This document shows, one piece after another, positions 1-5,928 of a stretch of DNA of 16,839 nt; the first letter of the stretch is position 1; the number at the start of each line of letters is the position of its first letter. A program made the position numbers and the translations under genes. The notes under the pieces are model-generated. The model saw only the letters and a program-made list of their open reading frames with translations. It was not told the DNA's origin and searched no databases. This DNA comes from Dehalococcoidales bacterium (GTDB lineage Bacteria > Chloroflexota > Dehalococcoidia > Dehalococcoidales > Fen-1064), in contig JAQTPO010000029.1 of the NCBI GenBank assembly GCA_028712845.1, positions 1 to 16,839 of the forward strand, in the 5' to 3' direction.

Positions 1-212
1 GAAATGGTGAGGTAAGAGCTCACCAGCGGCAGGGTGACCTGCCGGCTGGGAAAACCACGTCCGGAGCAAGACCAAATAGAGGGACATATGGTGCCCGGCC
101 AGTCCCCGGGTTGGTCGCTTGAACCTGATGGTAACATCAGGGCTAGATAGATGGTCACCGTCCCGATGTAAATCGGGATACAGAACTCGGCTTACAGGTT
201 TACTTGACCCGC
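1..212 (+). ncRNA. rnpB: RNase P RNA (type A), 3' portion, cut by the window start
   Basis: This is the catalytic RNA of ribonuclease P, which matures the 5' ends of tRNAs. Several universally conserved blocks of bacterial type A RNase P RNA are visible in the right order: GGTAAGAGCTCACCAGC at 11-27, GAGCAAGACCAAATAG at 64-79, GGTTGGTCGCTTGAACC near 110-125, the GCTAGATAGATGGTCACC block at 142-159, and CAGAACTCGGCTTACAGG at 181-198. A perfect 7-bp hairpin (TCCCGAT/ATCGGGA, 161-178) lies between the last two blocks. The 5' half is outside the window. The 3' end is estimated from the usual distance after the CGGCTTACAGG block and could be off by about 10 nt. No strong terminator is obvious. Confidence 0.95.
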
Positions 213-311
213 TTTTATTATCGGCAGTTCCTATCTAATTTCCATCCTTTGTTTGCAGATAGTATTTCACGCTTGTTTTCTGTTATGATTTTCACACGGA
301 GAGTGAATGAG

Positions 312-1481
312 ATGCCAAAGAAATTAAGCATTGCGATTGTATCAATTGCTCTTTTAATCAGCCTTACCATGACTTTCGTTGTCGGCTGTACTTTTAACCT
401 TATCAACCCTGCTACAACTCAGACAACAGTGGTCACAGGACTGAATCTTGACCTCCTAAAAGAGGCTCGGGATGTTATTAAGGATTACTATGTTGAGCCT
501 GCGAAACTTGATGATAAGACCCTGACCGAAGGCGCTATCAAAGGTATGGTTGATGCTATCGATGACCCTTATACCGCCTATATGAGCAAAGAGATGGCTG
601 ATATGAGCACCAGCGATTTTCAGGGTCAGTTCGAAGGTATCGGAGCTACTGTGGGGGTAGATGAGAGCGATAGAGTTATCATTATTGCGCCATTTGAGGA
701 CTCACCCGCAGATAAAGCCGGGATTTTGCCCGGAGATGTTGTCCTTGAGGTTGATGGTAAATCGATGTCCGGTTTAACACCTAACGATGCAGTAGTTATG
801 ATACGTGGTCCGAAAGGGACGACGGTAAAATTAACCGTGCTTCACCCAAACACCACTGAGCAGGTGGTTATTGAAATCGTCAGAGCGACAATTGACCTTA
901 ATTCCGTGCGTTTTGAAATGAAAGGTGACATTGCCTACATCAAAATTACACAGTTCACCGAGCGCACTGACGAAGAGTTGATTCCTTGTCTGAAGACAAT
1001 ATCGCAGAACGGCGCTAAAGGGATTATCATCGACCTGCGCAACAATCCCGGCGGTCTGCTGGATACAGTGGTCAGTAATGTCAGCCATTTTGTGAAAAGC
1101 GGTGCGGTGGTGCATGTGGTTGATAGAGACGGTAATAAAACCACATCGTCTGTGAAAAGTGTTACTCCCAAAATACTGGACATACCGATGGTGGTCATGG
1201 TGAATCAGTACAGCGCCAGCGGCAGCGAGGTGCTTTCCGGGGCATTGCAGGATTACGGACGGGCTTTAATTGCCGGCACGACAACCTATGGCAAGGGTAG
1301 CGTCAATACCTTGACACGGCTTTCCGATGGGTCGGCAATCTATATTACGATTGCGCGCTGGCAAACACCGAATGAGCATCTCATCGAAGGGAAGGGTATT
1401 CAACCTGACGAGGTACTTGATTTCGAGGAAGTAGATGGCATCCAGTGGGCGATCGATTACCTTCATAACAAATATAGTTAA
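312..1481 (+). CDS. ctpA: S41 family C-terminal processing peptidase (CtpA/Prc-like), putative lipoprotein
   Basis: A 389-residue periplasmic or cell-surface serine protease of the carboxyl-terminal processing family, which cleaves proteins near their C termini. The ATG at 312 is preferred because GGAGAG lies about 8 nt upstream; the longer frame opens with TTG at 204 inside the RNase P RNA tail and adds 36 non-conserved residues. Residues 5-25 form a hydrophobic export segment ending in VVGC, a plausible lipobox with Cys26. A PDZ domain spans about 106-180 (FEGIGATVGV to LTVLHP). The peptidase core follows, with DLRNNPGG and the catalytic region SASGSE. The nucleophile is expected at Ser303 and the general-base Lys at 328 (TYGKGS), a 25-residue spacing as in E. 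coli Prc. The product substrate is unknown. Family assignment is firm; lipoprotein status is inferred. Confidence 0.93.
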   Translation: MPKKLSIAIVSIALLISLTMTFVVGCTFNLINPATTQTTVVTGLNLDLLKEARDVIKDYYVEPAKLDDKTLTEGAIKGMVDAIDDPYTAYMSKEMADMSTSDFQGQFEGIGATVGVDESDRVIIIAPFEDSPADKAGILPGDVVLEVDGKSMSGLTPNDAVVMIRGPKGTTVKLTVLHPNTTEQVVIEIVRATIDLNSVRFEMKGDIAYIKITQFTERTDEELIPCLKTISQNGAKGIIIDLRNNPGGLLDTVVSNVSHFVKSGAVVHVVDRDGNKTTSSVKSVTPKILDIPMVVMVNQYSASGSEVLSGALQDYGRALIAGTTTYGKGSVNTLTRLSDGSAIYITIARWQTPNEHLIEGKGIQPDEVLDFEEVDGIQWAIDYLHNKYS

Positions 1482-1769
1482 CATAAAGTATGGGTTCGAG
1501 CCCAGTACCGCTCACTGTGCTGTACAATAGGCAGTATAGAAGGTGCCAGCATGCCTCAAATAGAGGATAAATAAACTTTGGCTATTAGAAAGATTGTAAT
1601 GAAGGGTTTAAGACTCTGTCAAAAAAGTTATTTCATCGGACTGATGTATTGGAGATAATATCTAAACAAGTCTTGGTGCAATAGTTATCCTTTTTAGATG
1701 TAATGTAATGAGTAAGAGGAATCCCCCAAGAGCCTCACGGGGAAGCAAGGTCACCGTTCTACAGACATA

Positions 1770-2879
1770 TTACTCATGCTCAAGCGGCTGTACTTCTTCC
1801 TCAAAATAATGATGAAAGCATCGGGGTAACTGGTGATAATCAATGGTCGCTATAGCTTCTGAAAAATCCAGAGAATTGTACGTATTCCAGAACAACAGTA
1901 TCTTGTCTTTTAAGCTTGATTTCTTCCCATCATCAATGAGAGCGGCAAATGTCTTTCCTGTGTAAGTTCCCTCTAGCTTGATACCGCCGTATCGCTCCAT
2001 AAGAGACACCGCTTCCATTCCTTCTTTAGTAAAAAGAGCGTATTGCTTTCCGAAAAAACCGTGTCTAATATCTATATCGTGTTCGGAAAATTCGAGTTGG
2101 GGGAAGGACGGATCTAACGAGGAAAGTAGCGAGTTAGTCTTGTGAATGAGTTTAACCAATCCTTTTACGTTAACGAAGCTATCACTATTTACCCTGACGG
2201 CGATTACTCTAGTTTTAATATTTATTGCCCTGAGTCCAAGTATTAGCCCTGCCGCTGTGCCCATAGAACCTGAGGCAATATAAATGTAATCAGGCTCAGG
2301 TATTTCCCCTCTCAGGATTTGCCCTTTAAGTTCAAATGCAGCATTAACGTAACCGACCGCACCGAGGGGTGAAGATCCCCCCATAGGGATAACCCGGGGT
2401 AACTGCCTTCTTTTCAGTTTATGTCGGAGGAGCTGGTAAGTGACTGCCAAAGTAGCCAGCGGTGTGGCAAACGGTATGTTCGGGTACTGATGGAGTTCAG
2501 CCCCAGAATGGTAACTCATGAGGAGATTGCGGCGGACGTAATGGGCATTGGGTTGAGACACCAGCATCGAAATGCTCTTTAGCCCAAGTTGTCTTGCATA
2601 AATAGCGGTAGCCAGAGCATGATTTGACCCTGCAGAACCAAAGGTCAAAACCTCTTTCGTCCCGGTGTGGAGAGCATCGCCCATGATGAATTCTAACTTT
2701 CGCACCTTGTTTCCCCCATAGACCTGGCCACTCAGGTCATCTCGCTTGATAAAAAGATTGTCTAAGCCGAGTTGCCTGCCCAATTGATCAAGCTTCTGTA
2801 CCTGAGTTGGGAATTCACCCAAAGACACGTAGGGAAGTTTGCGTTCCAGCAGGTGATGGTGCTCAAATAATGGAATCAT
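1770..2879 (-). CDS. PLP-dependent D-cysteine desulfhydrase / ACC deaminase-like enzyme
   Basis: A 369-residue cytosolic fold-type II PLP enzyme of the tryptophan-synthase-beta superfamily. The closest resemblance is to the 1-aminocyclopropane-1-carboxylate deaminase / D-cysteine desulfhydrase subfamily: an N-terminal FIKRDDLSG block, then YGGNKVRKLEF with the Schiff-base lysine near residue 58, TFGSAGSNHALATA for cofactor and substrate binding, and the glycine-rich ASGSMGTAAGLILGL phosphate-binding segment near the middle. The likely reaction is release of ammonia, with or without sulfide, from a small D-amino acid; the substrate cannot be read from sequence. ATG 2879 is chosen because GAGAAAG sits 6 nt upstream, whereas the TTG five codons earlier has no ribosome binding site. 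The gene faces ctpA convergently and stands alone. Confidence 0.85.
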   Translation of the reverse strand: MIPLFEHHHLLERKLPYVSLGEFPTQVQKLDQLGRQLGLDNLFIKRDDLSGQVYGGNKVRKLEFIMGDALHTGTKEVLTFGSAGSNHALATAIYARQLGLKSISMLVSQPNAHYVRRNLLMSYHSGAELHQYPNIPFATPLATLAVTYQLLRHKLKRRQLPRVIPMGGSSPLGAVGYVNAAFELKGQILRGEIPEPDYIYIASGSMGTAAGLILGLRAINIKTRVIAVRVNSDSFVNVKGLVKLIHKTNSLLSSLDPSFPQLEFSEHDIDIRHGFFGKQYALFTKEGMEAVSLMERYGGIKLEGTYTGKTFAALIDDGKKSSLKDKILLFWNTYNSLDFSEAIATIDYHQLPRCFHHYFEEEVQPLEHE

Positions 2880-3104
2880 TTTATTCTTTCTCAATTTGGA
2901 GTCGCTACAAGGTGGAGGTATTTACTAACAAATCGATATCTGCTGAATTTGGACTGACCTCTTATGCAATATATTAGCATTGCTGGCTCCTGTTATCAAT
3001 CAATGAAAAACGAATGAGTAGTGATTCGAGTAATGGCATGTAATTTGTAATTTGAAGTTCGATGTACCACAATGATGATAACCGTGGAGGAAGGAGGAGA
3101 AGTT

Positions 3105-3212
3105 ATGAAATGCCCTAAGTGTGGAAGTGAGGACGTTAAGGTATTCACTATATCGAATACTCTATATTGCAAGTGCGATAAGTGTGGATATTCTTGGAAG
3201 ACTGATTTATAA
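3105..3212 (+). CDS. zinc-ribbon microprotein (35 aa)
   Basis: A short ORF of 35 codons with two Cys pairs, CPKCG at residues 3-7 and CDKCGYSW at 24-31, separated by 17 residues. This CxxC-x17-CxxC pattern is typical of a zinc ribbon of the TFIIS or transposase type. An unusually strong Shine-Dalgarno sequence (AAGGAGG, 3091-3097) sits 7 nt before the ATG, which argues for real translation. The remainder is polar with no membrane segment. It may be a stand-alone nucleic-acid-binding or rubredoxin-like mini-protein; no function can be assigned. It lies about 260 nt upstream of, and codirectional with, the Fe-S protein at 3475. Confidence 0.6.
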   Translation: MKCPKCGSEDVKVFTISNTLYCKCDKCGYSWKTDL

Positions 3213-3307
3213 AAGGTGTTGGTGGTGGTAAAAATGGGTCGCTAAAATTCAGGGCATTTTCAGATATAAAACAGCCAGATTTCGTCACCTAAATAGTAAC
3301 AAGTTGT

Positions 3308-3336
3308 TTGTATGGACTGAAATTAAGATGTATAAT
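3308..3336 (+). promoter_or_regulatory. candidate sigma-70 promoter for the 3475 gene
   Basis: A perfect -10 hexamer TATAAT at 3331-3336 is preceded, with a 17-bp spacer, by a weak -35 TTGTAT at 3308-3313. Transcription would begin near 3343 and give a leader of about 130 nt that contains the structured element at 3369-3452. The -35 match is poor, so the call rests mainly on the -10 and its position. Confidence 0.35.
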
Positions 3337-3368
3337 CGGTCTATCCAAAAAAACTTGGGGCCGGAGTA

Positions 3369-3452
3369 GCTAACTAACCGGAAGCCTGCATTATCTCAAA
3401 CGGGCTTCACTAACCACGCCGATACTGATGAAAAGGAAGCGGGATAGTTAGT
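3369..3452 (+). promoter_or_regulatory. structured 5' leader RNA, riboswitch-like, family not recognised
   Basis: The leader folds on inspection into a closing stem (CTAACTA at 3370-3376 with TAGTTAG at 3445-3451, plus an outer G-U pair) that encloses a second hairpin (GAAGCCTG 3381-3388 with CGGGCTTC 3401-3408, 8 bp with one wobble, 12-nt loop). A purine-rich segment, CGCCGATACTGATGAAAAGG (3417-3436), follows inside the closing stem. The closing stem ends about 10 nt before the AAAGGAG ribosome binding site of the 3475 gene, so its formation could affect translation. I cannot match it securely to a known riboswitch class; molybdenum-cofactor and cobalamin types were considered but not confirmed. 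Confidence 0.4.
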
Positions 3453-3474
3453 CATAATAAAGGAGTGAAGAAAA

Positions 3475-4479
3475 ATGTGGGACGCTACGAAGTGTAACCT
3501 TTGTGGAGATTGCCTGGTAAAATGCCAATACGTTAACTATGACAAGAGCAAGGCTATAGCTGAAATAAAAGCCCTGATGGAAGGGATGGAGACTGATATA
3601 GCATATAAATGCGTTACCTGCTGTGCTTGTCGACAATACTGTCCTACTCAAGCCGACCCTCTAAATCTAATCATGAAAGCGGTTGAAAAAGCCGGCACTT
3701 TCCCCACGGATGAAAAGGAACTCATGGCACGCACTTTTGAGGTTCCCAGTCAGTTGATAGCGGGTGATGCTGATAAGCCTACCATTTCACTCTGTACCAT
3801 GGAGCGGTACATTCCTGCCAGCGCTCTGGCTGGACAACTATTCAATGGTATGACTGTGGTAAAAGGAGGAGATTATTATTGTCTGATTGGATGGGAGCAT
3901 TCCGGTAAGGAGAGCCTGATTGAAAAATATGCCCAAAGGTTTATTAACAACCTCACTGGAATAGGTAAAAGCATGGTATTTCTCCATGACGATTGTTATG
4001 CAATGGTCCATGTTAAGGTAAAGGACTACGGCATTAAAGTGCCGTTTCATTATATGCATATTTTTGAGTATTTACGAGATTATTTATACTCCAAAAGGAA
4101 CAATATCAAGAAGTTGGAAAGAAAAGTCGCATATCAACAGCCTTGTGCATCCAGGTACACGCCAGAAAAGGACGCTTTCCTTGATGAAATATTTCATTTA
4201 ATAGGTGTTCAAAGACCGGCGAGAAAGTACGAGCGGGAAACTACCTTATGTTGCACAGCGCCTATAATTAACATCAGAACCACGATGGCAGTGGAGTTCC
4301 AGGAAAAGAATATCAAGGATGCCATTGACTGCGGGGCGGATGCTCTTATAACACTTTGTCCGGTATGCGACCGCATATTGCGCCGGCCAACTGACAAATT
4401 CGGTCTTACCAAAATCTATATTACCGATCTGTGTCGTATCGCCCTAGGAGAGGAAGTTTGGCCTACCACAAGACAGTGA
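3475..4479 (+). CDS. Fe-S / CCG-domain (HdrD-like) oxidoreductase subunit, divergent paralogue
   Basis: A 334-residue cytosolic redox protein. The N terminus is a two-cluster ferredoxin module: C7, C10, C13, C17 and C46, C49, C52, C56 (CVTCCACRQYCP). The C-terminal half resembles the cysteine-rich CCG domain of heterodisulfide-reductase D-type subunits: QQPCASRYTP, then LCCTAP, then LCPVCDRIL. The signature is CCT rather than CCG. The protein aligns along its whole length with the gene at 14658-15707, for example VAYQ.PC with VAYQ.PC and the ending TDLCRIALGE with SDLCRLAIGE, so the two are paralogues. The ATG has AAAGGAG upstream. It probably relays electrons within a flavin/Fe-S complex; the partner is unknown, and the neighbouring etfA is only a remnant. 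A structured leader precedes it. Confidence 0.82.
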   Translation: MWDATKCNLCGDCLVKCQYVNYDKSKAIAEIKALMEGMETDIAYKCVTCCACRQYCPTQADPLNLIMKAVEKAGTFPTDEKELMARTFEVPSQLIAGDADKPTISLCTMERYIPASALAGQLFNGMTVVKGGDYYCLIGWEHSGKESLIEKYAQRFINNLTGIGKSMVFLHDDCYAMVHVKVKDYGIKVPFHYMHIFEYLRDYLYSKRNNIKKLERKVAYQQPCASRYTPEKDAFLDEIFHLIGVQRPARKYERETTLCCTAPIINIRTTMAVEFQEKNIKDAIDCGADALITLCPVCDRILRRPTDKFGLTKIYITDLCRIALGEEVWPTTRQ

Positions 4480-4610
4480 CACAAACCATGTTTACCGCTA
4501 TTCTGAGAAAACAGGTTACACGGTTGTGACTTAAACACTTACTCTACAGAAATAATCTGCTGAAAGAGTGGTAGAGATTTGGCAAATTAGAGATTGGGAA
4601 CGCTGTGTCA

Positions 4611-4933
4611 ATAATACGTTTCTCTATGGGCGCCCGGGCATCTTTATTTACCAGACTCAATATCTCTGATAATCGTGACTAATTGAACCGGACAAATCCT
4701 TGAGAAAATATCCACTATGTTTTCTTCTTTCGTATCGCTAGACAATCCGCCAACATATAATTGCAATAATACTTCTTCGAGTTTCATCTAAACCATGCGC
4801 TGAATGTTGCGTAAACCAAACATTGTAAAATACATATTAGGTACCATCAAGGTTATATCCCAGAACAATCGGTCACTCTGTACAACCATGTTACCAGTCA
4901 AGCCTACTTAATAAAATGATATCGAGAACCCAT
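4611..4933 (-). pseudogene. decayed etfA C-terminal remnant, interrupted and internally deleted
   Basis: Patches of this minus-strand stretch match the intact etfA of this window in the same order. At 4883-4906 it reads VGLTGNMV (VGLSGNTV in EtfA), preceded by a GF...stop segment of the same spacing as GWLPAERQ. At 4783-4804 it encodes QRMV-stop-MK (QHMVGMK in EtfA; 17 of 22 bases identical). Bases 4626-4650 match 10449-10473 at 24 of 25 positions (NKDARAP), and 4611-4633 match 10321-10343, just downstream of the etfA stop, at 22 of 23. The join between the last two blocks falls in a shared TGGGYGC, consistent with a deletion between short repeats. In-frame stops and an extra ~109 nt show that it is non-functional. 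Confidence 0.6.
4644..4787 (-). pseudogene. RRM (RNA-recognition motif) fragment embedded in the etfA remnant
   Basis: A 47-codon minus-strand frame reads LYVGGLSSDTKEEN followed by IVDIFSR...VTIIRDIESGK. This is the first half of a bacterial RRM: the RNP2 motif LYVGGL, helix 1 with the DIFS block, strand 2, and the D-x-E-S-G-K turn that normally leads into the RNP1 motif (KGFGFV). The frame stops exactly where RNP1 should begin, and the sequence there switches to etfA-derived bases. No ribosome binding site precedes the ATG. Relative to intact etfA, this block is the ~109-nt insertion. It is best read as a captured or rearranged gene fragment rather than a working protein; the family call is fairly firm, the origin is unknown. 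Confidence 0.55.
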
Positions 4934-4944
4934 TGTAAACAACA

Positions 4945-4974
4945 TAGACAAAATATTATTTGGTGCGGTATAAT
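4945..4974 (+). promoter_or_regulatory. sigma-70-type promoter of the dtxR-feoB operon
   Basis: A -35 TAGACA (4945-4950, 5 of 6 to consensus), an 18-bp spacer and a perfect -10 TATAAT (4969-4974). The predicted start is near 4981, immediately before the DtxR-like box and about 36 nt before the ATG at 5017. Confidence 0.7.
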
Positions 4975-4983
4975 TAAGGAGGC

Positions 4984-5002
4984 TTAAGTTAAGCCAGCTT
5001 AA
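4984..5002 (+). promoter_or_regulatory. DtxR/IdeR-type iron box (operator)
   Basis: The 19-nt sequence TTAAGTTAAGCCAGCTTAA has inverted TTAAG/CTTAA ends and matches the classical DtxR/IdeR consensus TTAGGTTAGGCTAACCTAA at 14 of 19 positions. It covers the predicted transcription start of the operon that encodes a DtxR-family protein and FeoB. Iron-dependent autorepression by the 5017 product is the simple reading (inference). Confidence 0.6.
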
Positions 5003-5016
5003 TATTAGGGGTTTAG

Positions 5017-5928
5017 ATGGATAGCGAAAGAACCGAAGAATACCTGGAGGCTATATACAAAGAGCAAATTAAAGGAGGGGCAGCCTCTACCTCTTTTTTA
5101 GCAAGAGATTTGGGAGTATCGCAACCTGCCGTTACAGATATGCTGAAGAATCTTGAAAGCAAAGGGTTGATTGACTATATATCAAGTAAAGGCGCTACCC
5201 TAACTGACATTGGCGTGGAGAGAGCGCTTGGAGTGATACGCAGGCATCGTTTATGGGAGAGATTTCTAACAGATGTCCTTGGCATGACTTGGGATAAGGT
5301 GCATGAGGTAGCCTGCAAATTGGAACACCTCGATGTCCCAGAAGTTGAAGAAAGATTAGCTTTCATTCTAGGTGATGCCGATACCTGCCCTCACGGGCAT
5401 TCCATTCCTGATCAAAAAGGCAACGTTAAGGAAGAAAAAACCGTACCACTTACAAGTTTCCAGCCGCTTCAACGGGTGAATATTATTGCCATTGACGAGC
5501 ATGATTCTGGATTACTCAGGGATATAGAAAAAAGGGGTTTAAAGCCACAGGTTGTAGTAACAATATTAAAGAAGAATGAAAATGGCTCACTAGAATTGGA
5601 AGCTGGTAAGAAGAGAATCCGGCTGAGTGCGGAATTGTCCGCTATTCTTCTGGCAGAACCAGCGCCCATCTATCAACCAGATGTTGTGAAAAAGGAAATG
5701 CCTCTAAGCAAACTATCTGCCGGACACTCTGGAATTTTAAAAGAATATACAGGTGGGAGGGGTCTGTTGGGGCGTTGTCTTTCTCTAGGGTTTACCCCCG
5801 GTAGTGTGATTAAGATGCTAGAGAACTTCAACAGTGGCCCGGTTTTGGTCAAAGTACATGATACGGAAATAGCTCTGGGGCGAGGTCTAGCTGAGCAAAT
5901 AATTGTTACCCGGAACGAGACTGCATGA
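5017..5928 (+). CDS. DtxR-family iron-dependent repressor fused to two FeoA domains
   Basis: A 303-residue cytosolic regulator. Residues 5-68 form the winged helix-turn-helix (LARDLGVSQPAVTDMLKNLESKGLI split over helices 2-3), and 70-140 the metal-binding dimerisation domain. Candidate ligands equivalent to DtxR are H77, E81 and H96 for one site and C100, E103 and H104 for the other; Cys100 is the residue typical of iron-sensing DtxR/IdeR rather than MntR. CPHGHSIP (124-131) is the usual end of this domain. Two SH3-like FeoA domains follow, at about 143-215 and 228-300, the second with the GLLGRCLSLGFTPGS signature. A tandem pair is uncommon; FeoA is usually a separate ~75-residue protein. 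The TGA overlaps the feoB ATG (ATGA), so the two are translationally coupled. Only a weak ribosome binding site (TAGGGG) precedes the ATG. Confidence 0.9.
   Translation: MDSERTEEYLEAIYKEQIKGGAASTSFLARDLGVSQPAVTDMLKNLESKGLIDYISSKGATLTDIGVERALGVIRRHRLWERFLTDVLGMTWDKVHEVACKLEHLDVPEVEERLAFILGDADTCPHGHSIPDQKGNVKEEKTVPLTSFQPLQRVNIIAIDEHDSGLLRDIEKRGLKPQVVVTILKKNENGSLELEAGKKRIRLSAELSAILLAEPAPIYQPDVVKKEMPLSKLSAGHSGILKEYTGGRGLLGRCLSLGFTPGSVIKMLENFNSGPVLVKVHDTEIALGRGLAEQIIVTRNETA

Noticed and set aside
204..311. N-terminal extension of the S41 protease from the TTG at 204.
   Set aside because: It lies in the RNase P RNA tail, has no ribosome binding site and pushes the export signal 36 residues inward; ATG 312 with GGAGAG fits the family.
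1486..1515. GGGTTCGAGCCC resembles a tRNA T-arm, suggesting a tRNA 3' end or integration site.
   Set aside because: With a standard 7-nt T-loop the flanking stem (ATGGG/CCAGT) has a mismatch and a wobble, and no acceptor, D- or anticodon arm is found upstream because the protease gene ends at 1481.
1731..1765. CCCC/GGGG and GCAAGGTCACC blocks in the gap between ctpA and the desulfhydrase, possibly a mobile-element scar.
   Set aside because: No terminal inverted repeats, target duplication or transposase sequence could be found; the gap 1482-1769 otherwise shows nothing recognisable.
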